64,000 nucleotides of DNA from Microvirga sp. (GTDB taxonomy: Bacteria; Pseudomonadota; Alphaproteobacteria; Rhizobiales; Beijerinckiaceae), in NCBI GenBank assembly GCA_031181145.1, contig JAPSLB010000006.1, positions 1-64,000 of the forward strand, in the 5' to 3' direction. Each line of letters starts with the position of its first letter. Positions within the stretch are counted from its first letter, which is position 1. The translations under genes were made by a program, and so were the position numbers. A model generated the notes under the pieces. It searched no databases. It saw nothing but the letters and a program-made list of their open reading frames with translations, and had not been told where the DNA came from. Below are positions 48,440-60,454 of this stretch, in pieces.

Positions 48440-49336
48440 ATGTCGTTCGCGAAGGTTTACTTGAGCCTGAGAGCCGCTGCTGGGCGCGCGCTGCTGGTTG
48501 GCGCCTGCGGCCTGGCGGTTGCGGGCTGCGATACGCTGTCGTCGATCAATCCCTTCGACAAGAGCGATGCCTACAAGCCGGAGGTCGTCGCCGAGGTTCC
48601 GGCCCAAGAGATCTACAACGACGGTCTCGCGCGGATCCAGAAGAAGGATTTCGAAGGCGCCGCCAAGAAGTTCAACAGCCTCGACCGCCAGTACCCGTAT
48701 TCGGAATGGGCGCGCAAAGGGCTGATTATGGAGGCCTATGCCAATTACGAGGGCGGCCTGTACGAGGAGGCGATCACCGCTTCCAGGCGCTATCTGCAGC
48801 AGCACCCGAACACGCCCGATGCGGCCTATGCGCAGTACCTGATGGCCTCGTCCTACTATGATCAGATTCCGGACATCACCCGCGATCAGGCGGCGTCCGA
48901 GCGCGCCATCGCCGCGCTGCAGGATCTGATCCAGCGTTATCCGCAATCCGAGTACGTGGCCGACGCGAAGAAGAAGATCCAGGTGGCCAGCGATCAGCTC
49001 GCCGGCAAGGAGATGGAGGTCGGCCGCTTCTATCTTCAGAAGCGCAATTATTCCGGCGCTATCAACCGGTTCCGCACCGTGGTTTCGCGCTATCAGACGA
49101 CCCGTCACACGGAAGAGGCGCTCCAGCGTCTCACCGAGGCCTACATGGCCATGGGCATCGTCAGCGAGGCGCAGACCGCCGCCGCCGTTCTCGGCCATAA
49201 CTTCCCTGACAGTCCTTGGTACAAGGACGCCTATGCCCTGCTGACCAAGGGCGGCGTGGAGCCGCGGGAGAATTCCCAGTCCTGGATCAGCAAGGCTTTC
49301 CGTGGCGTCCCCCAGGTCGGTCAGCGGGCGGGGTAA
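48440..49336 (+). CDS. bamD: Outer membrane assembly lipoprotein BamD
   Basis: Lipobox LAVAGCDTLS; TPR-like YNDGLARIQKKDFEGAAKKFNSLDRQYPYSEWARKGLIMEAYANYEGGLYEEAITASRRYLQQHPNTPDAAYAQYL. Confidence 0.94.
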   Translation: MSFAKVYLSLRAAAGRALLVGACGLAVAGCDTLSSINPFDKSDAYKPEVVAEVPAQEIYNDGLARIQKKDFEGAAKKFNSLDRQYPYSEWARKGLIMEAYANYEGGLYEEAITASRRYLQQHPNTPDAAYAQYLMASSYYDQIPDITRDQAASERAIAALQDLIQRYPQSEYVADAKKKIQVASDQLAGKEMEVGRFYLQKRNYSGAINRFRTVVSRYQTTRHTEEALQRLTEAYMAMGIVSEAQTAAAVLGHNFPDSPWYKDAYALLTKGGVEPRENSQSWISKAFRGVPQVGQRAG

Positions 49337-49348
49337 GCCTCACATTCC

Positions 49349-51025
49349 ATGCTGATCCAGCTGGCGATACGCGACATCGTCCTCATCGACAGGCTCGAGC
49401 TTCATTTTCACGAGGGGCTCTCCGTCCTGACGGGTGAAACGGGCGCGGGCAAATCCATTCTGCTCGATGCCTTTGCTCTGGCCCTTGGCGGGCGCGGCGA
49501 TGGAAGCCTCGTCCGCCACGGGGAGTCTCAGGGACAGGTCACGGCCGTCTTCGACTGTCCGATGGATCACCCAGCCCGCCGCATAGCCCACGAGGCGGAT
49601 ATCGACGTGGATGGAGACCTGATTCTGCGCCGCGTCCAGTTGGCGGACGGGCGCACCCGTGCCTTCGTCAACGATCAGCCGGTGAGCGTCCAGGTGCTCA
49701 AGGCCATCGGCGGAACCCTGGTCGAGATCCATGGACAGCACGACGACCGCGCGCTCGTCGATCCCGTCAGCCACCGGGCCATCCTCGATGCCTTCGGCGG
49801 GATGTCCGGCGAGGTTCAGGCCGTCGCGGAGGCCGCCCGCCGCGTGCGGGACGCCCGCGCGGCCCTCCAGGAGCATCGCAGCCGGGTCGAGAAAGCCCGC
49901 AAGGAGGCCGATTTCTTGCGCCATGCGGTGGAGGAGCTGACCGTGCTCAACCCGCAGGCGGGAGAGGAGGAGGCCCTGGCCGGGCGTCGGGTCGTCATGA
50001 TGCAGTCCGAGAAGGTCGCCCAGGATCTCAACGAGGCATTTGAGGCCGTTGCAGGCACCGCATCGCCCATTCCGGAGCTCTCGGCCGCCGTGCGCAAGCT
50101 CGAACGCCGCAGCGCCCAGGCGCCGGCTCTCGTGGAACCCAGCGTCAAGGCTCTCGATGCCGCGCTCGTCGCGATCGACGAAGCCCGCGCCGCTCTGGAG
50201 GAGGCGATCCGCGCCACCGAATACGATCCCCGCGAGCTGGAACAGACCGAGGAGCGCCTCTTCGCGCTCCGTGCCGCCGCCCGCAAATACGACGTGCCCG
50301 CCGACGAACTCGCGGCTTTGCGCCAGCGCTTCGAGGGGGATGTCGCCGCGATCGACGCCGGCGAGGAACATCTGGCCGGGCTGGAGAAGGCTCTCAAGGA
50401 GGCCGATCAGGCCTATCTGGCGGTTGCCCGGACGCTTTCGGAAGGCCGCCGGAAGGCCGCCCAGGCGCTCGACGCTGCCGTTCAGGCCGAGCTTCCGCCC
50501 CTGAAGCTGGAGCGCGCCCGTTTCATCACGGAAATCCAGACCGACGAGAGCAGCCGCGACCCGGCGGGCTTCGAGCGCGTGGAGTTCTGGGCGCAGACCA
50601 ACCCGGGCACGCGTCCGGGCCCGCTCCTGAAGGTGGCATCGGGTGGCGAGCTCTCGCGCTTCATGCTGGCCCTGAAAGTCGTGCTGGCGGACAAGGGCTC
50701 GGCCCCCACTCTCGTCTTCGACGAAATCGACACCGGAGTCGGCGGCGCGGTGGCGGACGCCATTGGACAGCGCCTCGCGCGCCTGGCGAAGCGGGTTCAG
50801 GTCATGGCCGTGACCCATGCCCCCCAGGTCGCCGCCCGTGCCGAGAGCCACTTCCTCATCGCCAAGGAAGGCGTCAACGGCGCCGAGGATCGCGTTGCGA
50901 CCCGGGTGGTGCCTCTGGAGGCGGCTCCCCGCCGGGAAGAGATCGCCCGCATGCTCGCCGGGGCGACGATCACCGAGGAAGCCCGCGCCGCCGCCGCGCG
51001 CCTGCTGGAGGCGGCTGCGCATTAG
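49349..51025 (+). CDS. recN: DNA repair protein RecN
   Basis: MLIQLAIRDIVLIDRLELHFHEGLSVLTGETGAGKSILLDAFALALGGR, VFDEIDTGVGGAVADAIGQRL, MAVTHAPQVAARA. Confidence 0.96.
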   Translation: MLIQLAIRDIVLIDRLELHFHEGLSVLTGETGAGKSILLDAFALALGGRGDGSLVRHGESQGQVTAVFDCPMDHPARRIAHEADIDVDGDLILRRVQLADGRTRAFVNDQPVSVQVLKAIGGTLVEIHGQHDDRALVDPVSHRAILDAFGGMSGEVQAVAEAARRVRDARAALQEHRSRVEKARKEADFLRHAVEELTVLNPQAGEEEALAGRRVVMMQSEKVAQDLNEAFEAVAGTASPIPELSAAVRKLERRSAQAPALVEPSVKALDAALVAIDEARAALEEAIRATEYDPRELEQTEERLFALRAAARKYDVPADELAALRQRFEGDVAAIDAGEEHLAGLEKALKEADQAYLAVARTLSEGRRKAAQALDAAVQAELPPLKLERARFITEIQTDESSRDPAGFERVEFWAQTNPGTRPGPLLKVASGGELSRFMLALKVVLADKGSAPTLVFDEIDTGVGGAVADAIGQRLARLAKRVQVMAVTHAPQVAARAESHFLIAKEGVNGAEDRVATRVVPLEAAPRREEIARMLAGATITEEARAAAARLLEAAAH

Positions 51026-51141
51026 CGCCTCGTCGTGAAGGGGCGGAGTTTCGCAGGCGCGCCCTCACAGGTTCCGAGCGCATCGGCGTTCCGGCCCTCG
51101 CCCCCATTGACCCTCGCCCCTTCTCGCGTGTTATCTCGTCA

Positions 51142-51357
51142 CCGGAGCCGGACGCATCCGGCTTCGGGGCGTGAGAACCCCTCCAACAGCGGCCGGCATC
51201 GGCCGTGACGATGCCTTCCCAGCCTATGGCCGGGGAGGCGATGGCGTATGTCCAGGGCGAAAGCCTAAAGGTCATCGCGGTCGTCTGTTGGCGGCTTCTC
51301 AACTCCCCGACCACCAGGGCTCCTGGTGGTCGCTTACCTTAGGGGAGGTTTTTAGCG
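51142..51357 (+). ncRNA. Candidate structured RNA / riboregulatory leader upstream of the 107-aa protein
   Basis: At least six helices read directly, including long-range tgagaa/ttctca and ccaacag/ctgttgg, GAAA-tetraloop hairpin, 11-bp ccaccagg hairpin, and anti-SD ctcccc / SD ggggag. Confidence 0.5.
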
Positions 51358-53998
<2,641 letters not shown>

Positions 53999-54046
53999 GA
54001 CTTCCGTCCAAGACAGGGGCCCCTTGCATATGGCATGCTTCCTTCC

Positions 54047-54913
54047 ATGACGGTGCTCACACCCGATGTTTCGCTCGAGCCCGACCTGAGGGCTGCGGGC
54101 GACAGGACGCATTTCTGGCGGGTGCCGCGCTATCGTGGCCTCGATTGCCTGCGCGCGACCTTCCGCCGGTATTCCTATGCCCGTCACACCCACGAGACCT
54201 ATGCGCTTGCCGCCATCGTGGACGGTTGCGAGACCTTCTTCCATCGCGGGGAGCAGCATTATGCAGGTCCCGGCAGCGTCGCGATCGTCTGCCCCGACGA
54301 GGTTCACGACGGTGCGCCCTATGGCGGCGGCTTCGAGTACCGGACCTTCTATCCCTCGGTCGAGCTGATGCGGGAGATCGCCGAGGACGTGGCAGGGCGC
54401 CCGCTCAGCCGCGCGCCCTGGTTCCCGCACTCGGTGGTGGACGATCCGGAACTCGCTCTCGCCCATGCAGAGCTCCATGCCTGCCTGTCCCGCGACGGGC
54501 AGTGGATTTCGGAGATGGAGCAGGACAGCCGCCTGATCGATTATCTCAGCCGCCTCATCGCCCGCTGGGCGGATCTCGATGCGGTTCCGGACCTGCGCTA
54601 CGGCACGCAGGGCATCGCTAGGGCGCGCGACTACCTGGACACGCATCTGGGACAGGAGGTCGATTTGGCCGATCTTGCCCGTCTCGCGGGCCTGTCCCGC
54701 AGCCATTTCATCCGGGCCTTCGCCAAGGAAACCGGGTTCACGCCGCACGCCTATCTGGTGGACAGGCGCTTTAGGGCCGCATCGCGGCTTCTGAGCCGAG
54801 GCGAGGCTCCCGGCGATGTGGCCGCCGCCTGCGGGTTCTTCGACCAGAGCCACCTCAACCGGGTGTTCAAAGCGCGCATGGGCGTGACGCCGGGGACCTA
54901 TCGTGCGGCGTGA
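54047..54913 (+). CDS. AraC-family transcriptional regulator
   Basis: Cupin N-terminus (YARHTHETYALAAIVDG) and C-terminal double HTH (VDLADLARLAGLSRSHFIRAFAKETGFTPHAYLVDRRFRAASRLL, FFDQSHLNRVFKARMGVTPGTYR). Confidence 0.9.
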   Translation: MTVLTPDVSLEPDLRAAGDRTHFWRVPRYRGLDCLRATFRRYSYARHTHETYALAAIVDGCETFFHRGEQHYAGPGSVAIVCPDEVHDGAPYGGGFEYRTFYPSVELMREIAEDVAGRPLSRAPWFPHSVVDDPELALAHAELHACLSRDGQWISEMEQDSRLIDYLSRLIARWADLDAVPDLRYGTQGIARARDYLDTHLGQEVDLADLARLAGLSRSHFIRAFAKETGFTPHAYLVDRRFRAASRLLSRGEAPGDVAAACGFFDQSHLNRVFKARMGVTPGTYRAA

Positions 54914-54970
54914 ACCGCAATTTTGTCCAAGACGCATTCTCGTCTCCGTCTCATAAGGGAGGGAGCGAGG

Positions 54971-55687
54971 ATGACCATGGACCAATCCACACCTTATTTC
55001 CCCACGTATCGGCGCGAAATCCGCGCGGGCTTGCGCGATATCGCCCCCGTGGCCGTGGCGGCGGTGCCCATCGGCCTTCTTTTCGGCGCGGTCGCCGCCG
55101 CCAAGGGGCTGTCGACGCTGGAAGTCGCGATGATGTCCGCCTCCGTCTTTGCGGGCGGCGCGCAGTTCGCGGTCATCGAGGCCTGGACTTACCCCGTGCC
55201 CATCGCGGCACTCACCTTCGCGACGTTGCTCATCAATGCGCGTCACGTGCTGATGGGAGCATCGCTCGGGCCGAAGATGAAAGTCACCGGCATCCAGCGC
55301 CTCATCGCGTTCTTCTTTCTGACGGACGAGGCCTGGGCGCTGTCGGAGCGCCGCGCCCTGGAGCGGCCCGTCACGGGCGCCTATTGGGCCGCGATGGCAC
55401 TCGTTCTGTGGGCCAACTGGACGCTGTCGACGATGCTCGGAGCCGTGCTCGGCTCCTTCATGGGGGATCCGGCGCGTATCGGTGCGGACTTCGCCTTCAC
55501 GGCGCTCTTCATCGGTCTCGTCGCAGGATTCGGGCGCAGCCGCGTGACCCTCGTCACGGTGGGGGTCAGCGCGGCCGTTGCGGCGCTCGTGCACCACTTC
55601 ATCGGTGCGCCCTGGCACGTGGCGTCCGGCGCGCTCGCAGGCATCGCCGCGGCTTATCTCGCCGCTCCCGGAGGCGCGCGTCCATGA
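54971..55687 (+). CDS. azlC: AzlC family branched-chain amino acid exporter subunit
   Basis: VAVAAVPIGLLFGAVAAAKGLSTLEVAMMSASVFAGGAQFAVIEAW. Confidence 0.9.
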   Translation: MTMDQSTPYFPTYRREIRAGLRDIAPVAVAAVPIGLLFGAVAAAKGLSTLEVAMMSASVFAGGAQFAVIEAWTYPVPIAALTFATLLINARHVLMGASLGPKMKVTGIQRLIAFFFLTDEAWALSERRALERPVTGAYWAAMALVLWANWTLSTMLGAVLGSFMGDPARIGADFAFTALFIGLVAGFGRSRVTLVTVGVSAAVAALVHHFIGAPWHVASGALAGIAAAYLAAPGGARP

Positions 55688-55983
55688 GCCTCGACACGCC
55701 GACCCTTCTCGCCATCGTGGCCATGGCGGTGGTCACCTACCTCACGCGCATCGCGGGACTTCTCGTCGCCGACCGCCTCGTGCTCACGGGACGCGCCAAG
55801 GCGGCCTTCGACGCGATCCCGCCTGCAGTGCTGGTCTCCGTGATCGCGCCGACGGCGCTCACGACCGGGTGGGCGGAGGCGATTGCCGCCGCCGTCACCG
55901 CCGTCGTCGCATTCCGGTTGCCGCTTCTCGCAACGATCGCCGTCGGGGTCGTGTCGGTCGTGGTGCTGCGAAACGTGATCTAG
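55684..55983 (+). CDS. azlD: AzlD family protein
   Basis: Small multi-TM, VVTYLTRIAGLLVADRLVLTGRAKAAFDAIPPAVLVSVIAPTAL; overlaps azlC end. Confidence 0.88.
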   Translation: MSLDTPTLLAIVAMAVVTYLTRIAGLLVADRLVLTGRAKAAFDAIPPAVLVSVIAPTALTTGWAEAIAAAVTAVVAFRLPLLATIAVGVVSVVVLRNVI

Positions 55984-57800
55984 CCGATGGGGCGGGTGGC
56001 GTCCTCGAGCCAGCTTCGCGTCTCGGCATCGAGATGCGGACCGATCTTCTCACGCACCTTGGCGTGGTAATCGTTGAGCCAGGCGATCTCGTCCGCATTC
56101 ATGATCGCAGGCTCGACGAGACGCAGATCGATAGGCGTGAAGGTCAGCGTCTCGAAACCCAGCATCTCGCGGTCGCCGCCAGGGATCGTGCGCGGCTCCA
56201 CGAGGATCAGGTTCTCGGTTCGGATGCCGTAGGCGCCCGGCTTGTAGAAGCCAGGTTCGTTGGAGAGCAGCATGCCGGGCTCGAGCGGTGTCGTACCGGT
56301 CTTGGCGATGCGCTGCGGGCCCTCGTGCACGGAGAGATAGCTTCCGATGCCATGGCCGGTGCCATGGTCGAAATCGAGCCCAGCATCCCATAGGGGCTTG
56401 CGTGCGAAGGCATCGATCTGCGCACCCGTGGTGCCCTTTGGAAACACGACGCGGGCAATGGCGATGTGCCCCTGGAGCACGCGCGTGAAGCGATCCTTCA
56501 TCTCGGCCGTGGGCTCTCCCACGATGATCGTGCGCGTGATGTCCGTGGTGCCATCCTCGTATTGAGCACCGGAATCGATGAGGAAGATCTGGCCGTTCTC
56601 GATCTTGCGGTTGCTCGAAGCGGTTACGCGGTAATGGGGCAGGGCGGCATTGGGGCCCGCGCCCGAAATGCTGGGGAACGAGATGTTCTTCAGAGCGCCT
56701 GTCTCGATACGAAACGTCTCCAGCGCCTCGACGGCATCGATCTCGGTGAGCTGCCCTTTGGGAGCCTCGCGGTCCAGCCAGGCGAGGAAGCGGGCCATCG
56801 CGATGCCGTCGCGCAGATGGGCGGCGTGCGATCCCGCGATCTCGGCCTTGTTCTTCACGGCCTTCATGAGGGTGATAGGGTCCGCGCCCACATCAACGGT
56901 GCCGCCGGCGGCTTCGACGCGGCGGATCAGGGCAACGGCGCCGGTCGCCGAATCGATACGCACCTTGCCGCCTTTCTGGCCCAGGGCGTCGAGGGCGCTC
57001 TGAAAGCCACTGATGGGAGCAAACTCTGCGAGTTCTCCGACCGCCGCGCCCGCTTCGTTGGTGATCTTCGCCGGGTCGAAGAACAGGGTCGCACGTCCGT
57101 GCCGCGGCAGCACCGCGTAGCCAAGCGGGAGGGGCGTGTGGCCGACATCGCCGCCCCGCAGGTTGAAGGCCCAGGCGAGGTTGTGCGGGTCGGAAATCAC
57201 CAGCGCGTCGAGCTTGGCCTCGGCCATCTTGCTGCGGATACGTTCGAGCTTCTCCTCGGCCGTTTCCCCCGCGTAGTCGAGCGAGTGGGGACGCACCGGA
57301 GCCTGAGGCGGGGCAGGGCGGTCGATCCAGATCACGTCGACCAGATTGATGTCCACGGGAGCGAGAGAGCCTCCGGCGCGTGCGACCGCCTGTTCCAGGC
57401 GCTTGAGGCTGTCGCTCGTGTGAAGCCAGGGATCGTAGGCGAGAATGCCGCCTTCCGGCAGGTTCTCGGCGATCCATTCCTCCGCCGACATGTCGGTGAG
57501 CTGCACGGGGGTGATCACGGAGGTGTCCACCTGCTCGGCCGCCTGGACCGTGTAGCGCCCGTCGACCACGAGGGCCGCCTTGTCGGTCAGGATCACGGCC
57601 GTTCCTGCCGAGCCTGTAAAGCCCGTGAGCCATGCCAGGCGCTCGGCGCTCTTCGGCACGTATTCTCCCTGGTGCTCGTCGGCTCGTGGCACGATGAAGC
57701 CGTCGAAGCCGCGGCGATTCAGCTCCGCCCGCAGCTTGGCGATATGGCTGGGGCCTTGAGTGGGAGAGGTCGTATCGTCGAAGAATTGGAAGTGAGCCAT
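55980..57800 (-). CDS. pepP: Xaa-Pro aminopeptidase (M24B)
   Basis: GFDGFIVPRADEHQGEYVPKSAERLAWLTGFTGSAGTAVIL, FLIDSGAQYEDGTTDITRTI, FDHGTGHGIGSYLSVHEGPQ. Confidence 0.93.
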   Translation of the reverse strand: MAHFQFFDDTTSPTQGPSHIAKLRAELNRRGFDGFIVPRADEHQGEYVPKSAERLAWLTGFTGSAGTAVILTDKAALVVDGRYTVQAAEQVDTSVITPVQLTDMSAEEWIAENLPEGGILAYDPWLHTSDSLKRLEQAVARAGGSLAPVDINLVDVIWIDRPAPPQAPVRPHSLDYAGETAEEKLERIRSKMAEAKLDALVISDPHNLAWAFNLRGGDVGHTPLPLGYAVLPRHGRATLFFDPAKITNEAGAAVGELAEFAPISGFQSALDALGQKGGKVRIDSATGAVALIRRVEAAGGTVDVGADPITLMKAVKNKAEIAGSHAAHLRDGIAMARFLAWLDREAPKGQLTEIDAVEALETFRIETGALKNISFPSISGAGPNAALPHYRVTASSNRKIENGQIFLIDSGAQYEDGTTDITRTIIVGEPTAEMKDRFTRVLQGHIAIARVVFPKGTTGAQIDAFARKPLWDAGLDFDHGTGHGIGSYLSVHEGPQRIAKTGTTPLEPGMLLSNEPGFYKPGAYGIRTENLILVEPRTIPGGDREMLGFETLTFTPIDLRLVEPAIMNADEIAWLNDYHAKVREKIGPHLDAETRSWLEDATRPIG

Positions 57801-58093
57801 CCGAACAGCACCGGAAATGGGAATGAGGATGGCAGCACGCTATGCCGGAGGCGGAAGGCCTGCAACAGCGATGCTGCACGACGATCTGCATATGCGGCAG
57901 GCATCGCGCCCGTCCAGCATGCATTCTATGCCTGAAGTTTAACTCTCTGGGTTCGTGCACTGCGATAGGAACATGGCTCGCATGCAAATGGCCCGTCTAC
58001 AACTAAAGTCGGGTACGGCTTAAATGTAGCGTAACAAGAACAGAGGAACGCTGATCTGAAGGGTCTCAACACCAATCCATTGGAGATGAGCCC

Positions 58094-58318
58094 ATGAACA
58101 CAGCTGCTTCGCCGTCCATCTATGCAAGTCAGATACGGACCCCGTCCAGGTTTTCGCTAATCCTCAAGAGGGTCCTGAACGCCCTTGCCGAAAGCCGCGC
58201 CAGGAGCGCCGCGCGCCAGTTGCGCCGCTACGAGGCTCTCATTGGGAACCTGAGCCGCCGGCAGGACCACTCCGCGGACTTCTTGATGCAGAGCGACGAT
58301 CTGCCTTTCAAGGTCTGA
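58094..58318 (+). CDS. Small hypothetical protein (74 aa), basic helix
   Basis: SD ggag upstream; RFSLILKRVLNALAESRARSAARQLRRYEALIGNL resembles small helical DUF1127-like alphaproteobacterial proteins. Confidence 0.65.
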   Translation: MNTAASPSIYASQIRTPSRFSLILKRVLNALAESRARSAARQLRRYEALIGNLSRRQDHSADFLMQSDDLPFKV

Positions 58319-58353
58319 GATAGGAATTTCACTCTAGAAAGAAGAGACAAGCC

Positions 58354-58458
58354 ATGTTGATCGTCGTTACTCTGAAGACCATCCGCGAGATCATCGCCGA
58401 AACCTTCAAGCTCCGCCGTGAACTGCTCAAGCGTTACCCCGGTGTTCTCGCCGAGTAA
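58354..58458 (+). CDS. Very small protein (34 aa), not in the ORF track
   Basis: MLIVVTLKTIREIIAETFKLRRELLKRYPGVLAE*; SD-like gaagaga upstream. Confidence 0.6.
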   Translation: MLIVVTLKTIREIIAETFKLRRELLKRYPGVLAE

Positions 58459-58472
58459 GTTCCCGATTTCTA

Positions 58473-59390
58473 CTAGCGGGGTTGCGGGCGCGCGCTGCCC
58501 CGCTTCAGCACGAGGGCTGCCCAGCCTTCGAGATCGTACCGGCGCTGAAGGTACCAGCCCTGATGCGCGTATGCGGACAGAACGCCCGGAACGTCGTGGG
58601 CAAGCAGCCCTGACAGGATCAGCGTTCCGTCATTGCTCGCCACCCGCGCCAGCGAAGGGGCGAGCATCCGCAGGGGCTTTGCCAGGATATTGGCGAAGAC
58701 CAGATCGAAATGGCCTGGTCGGTCTGCTTCTGCGCTACGCGTGCCGGGGCCGACATAGAGCTTCATCCACGGCCCGATGCCGTTGAGGCGCGCATTCTCC
58801 TTGGCCACCCGCACCGCTTCCGGATCAATATCGCCCGCAACAACGGTGCGCTTCAGAACCTTGGCCGCCGCGAAGGCGAGGATACCCGTGCCGGTGCCGA
58901 CATCGAGCACGTGACGCGGCGTGCGGATCTTCAACTCGTCGACGAAAGCCTTGAGGCATCCCAGCGTGGTGCCGTGATGGCCGGTGCCGAAGGCAAGGCC
59001 CGCCTCGATCTCGATGGCGATGTCGCTGCTGCGGCGTTGAAACCGGTCATGGGAACCATGGACCAAAATGCGGCCAGCGCGTACCGGCTTCAGGCCTTCG
59101 AGAGATGCCTTGACCCAGTCCTTCTGCTCGAGGGGCAGGAACACGCCCTTGTCCGCCTCGGCGCCCACGATGGGGCGCACGAGGTCGCGGATGGCGGCCT
59201 CGTTGGGCTGATGCGAAAAATAGGCCTCGAGCAGCCAGGGACCGTCCTCCTCCGTCTCGAAGGCGGCGACTGCCGTCTCGGCCGGATCGAAAATTTCTCC
59301 GATTAGGTCCGTCATGACGCGTGCGGAGCGCTCGTCCGTGGTGATGCGGAAGACGTGGGTAGGGCGATTGGGGTGCAGACCTTCAAGCAT
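58473..59390 (-). CDS. prmA: Ribosomal protein L11 methyltransferase
   Basis: IEAGLAFGTGHHGTTLGCLKAFVDEL, VLDVGTGTGILAFAAAKVLKRTVVAGDIDPEAVRVAKENARLNG, VFANILAKPLRMLAP. Confidence 0.93.
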   Translation of the reverse strand: MLEGLHPNRPTHVFRITTDERSARVMTDLIGEIFDPAETAVAAFETEEDGPWLLEAYFSHQPNEAAIRDLVRPIVGAEADKGVFLPLEQKDWVKASLEGLKPVRAGRILVHGSHDRFQRRSSDIAIEIEAGLAFGTGHHGTTLGCLKAFVDELKIRTPRHVLDVGTGTGILAFAAAKVLKRTVVAGDIDPEAVRVAKENARLNGIGPWMKLYVGPGTRSAEADRPGHFDLVFANILAKPLRMLAPSLARVASNDGTLILSGLLAHDVPGVLSAYAHQGWYLQRRYDLEGWAALVLKRGSARPQPR

Positions 59391-59448
59391 GAGGCTGCTC
59401 TACCACCCCCAGTGATCTGCCTCAAGCGACCATGAGGGCACACGAGCC

Positions 59449-59473
59449 GGAACCGCCCGGATGCCTGCCCGTT
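59449..59473 (+). promoter_or_regulatory. Predicted EcfG (general stress sigma factor) promoter
   Basis: ggaac-cgcccggatgcctgcc(16)-cgtt, exact consensus, 74 bp before ATG 59547. Confidence 0.65.
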
Positions 59474-59546
59474 CTGCAAGCACGAAATTCCTCATGTGCT
59501 CGTTCCCCACGCGCTTGCAACGGCGGGTATACCCCAGGAGATCCTC

Positions 59547-60422
59547 ATGTCCGGACGTCTTTTCGATAAGGTTGCCATTGTCACCGGTGCCGGTACCGGC
59601 ATCGGCGAAGCCATTGCCCTCAAGTTCGCGCGCGAGGGTGCACGCCTTCTTCTCGTCGGCCTGCCCGACGATCCGGTAGAGGACGTGGCGCGACTCATCA
59701 ACGGAGCAGGAGGCTTCGCCGAAGTCTATCTCGGCGATATCGCCGAGGAGCATCACGCTCAAGCTGCCGTCGAGGCCTGCGTGAGCGCCTATGGGCGCAT
59801 CGACGTGCTCGTCAACAATGCAGGTGTGTTCCTGGCGGTCGCGGAAACTCAGGATTATCCCATCGACAAGTTCGACGAGACCTTCCGCTCCAATGTGCGC
59901 TCGGTCTTTCTGATGACGAAATTCGCTCTGCCTTACCTGCAGGAGACCCACGGCAACATCATCGCCACCGGTTCCGAAGCAGGTATGATCGGGCATCCGA
60001 AGAACACGCCGTATGGCGGGACGAAAGCGTTCATTCATTCCTTCATTCGCGGCATCGCTGCGGAGCAGGTGCCGTATGGCGTACGCGCGAACTGTGTCTG
60101 TCCCGGTCCCATCGACACGGCCTGGACACACAAGTCCACAGGTCCGATGGATACGGAACTGGCCACCATGATCACGCAGGCGACGCCCATGGGCCGGCGT
60201 GGTACCCCGGAGGAGGTGGCCAATGTGTTCTGCTTCCTTGCATCCGATGAGGCGAGCTTCGTCACCGGCGCGCTTTACACGGTTGATGGCGGCATCACCA
60301 TCTCGAAGGGACCCGTCGGCATGAAGGCATCCTCGCATTTCAAGAAACAGCCGAAGAACACACTGCCGACGCGCCATTCCCATGACGGATTGAAGAATAA
60401 GGACTACGAGACCCTGACCTGA
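59547..60422 (+). CDS. SDR-family oxidoreductase
   Basis: KVAIVTGAGTGIGEAIALKFAREGARLLLVG, DVLVNNAGVF, YGGTKAF variant of YxxxK, TGALYTVDGGITISKGP. Confidence 0.88.
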   Translation: MSGRLFDKVAIVTGAGTGIGEAIALKFAREGARLLLVGLPDDPVEDVARLINGAGGFAEVYLGDIAEEHHAQAAVEACVSAYGRIDVLVNNAGVFLAVAETQDYPIDKFDETFRSNVRSVFLMTKFALPYLQETHGNIIATGSEAGMIGHPKNTPYGGTKAFIHSFIRGIAAEQVPYGVRANCVCPGPIDTAWTHKSTGPMDTELATMITQATPMGRRGTPEEVANVFCFLASDEASFVTGALYTVDGGITISKGPVGMKASSHFKKQPKNTLPTRHSHDGLKNKDYETLT

Positions 60423-60454
60423 AGCAAGGCCGTGTCGGAAGCCGACGCCGGAGA

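Noticed and set aside
49340-51022. 560-aa minus-strand ORF opposite recN
   Set aside because: Almost exact antisense footprint of recN; composition artefact
54910-55683. Upstream extension of the azlD frame across azlC
   Set aside because: Arg/His-rich out-of-frame translation of azlC; true AzlD starts at ATG 55684
57968-57997. GGAAC in the pepP-58094 intergenic region as an EcfG promoter
   Set aside because: No CGTT-like -10 at 16-17 bp spacing; a second GGAAC at 58045 also lacks it
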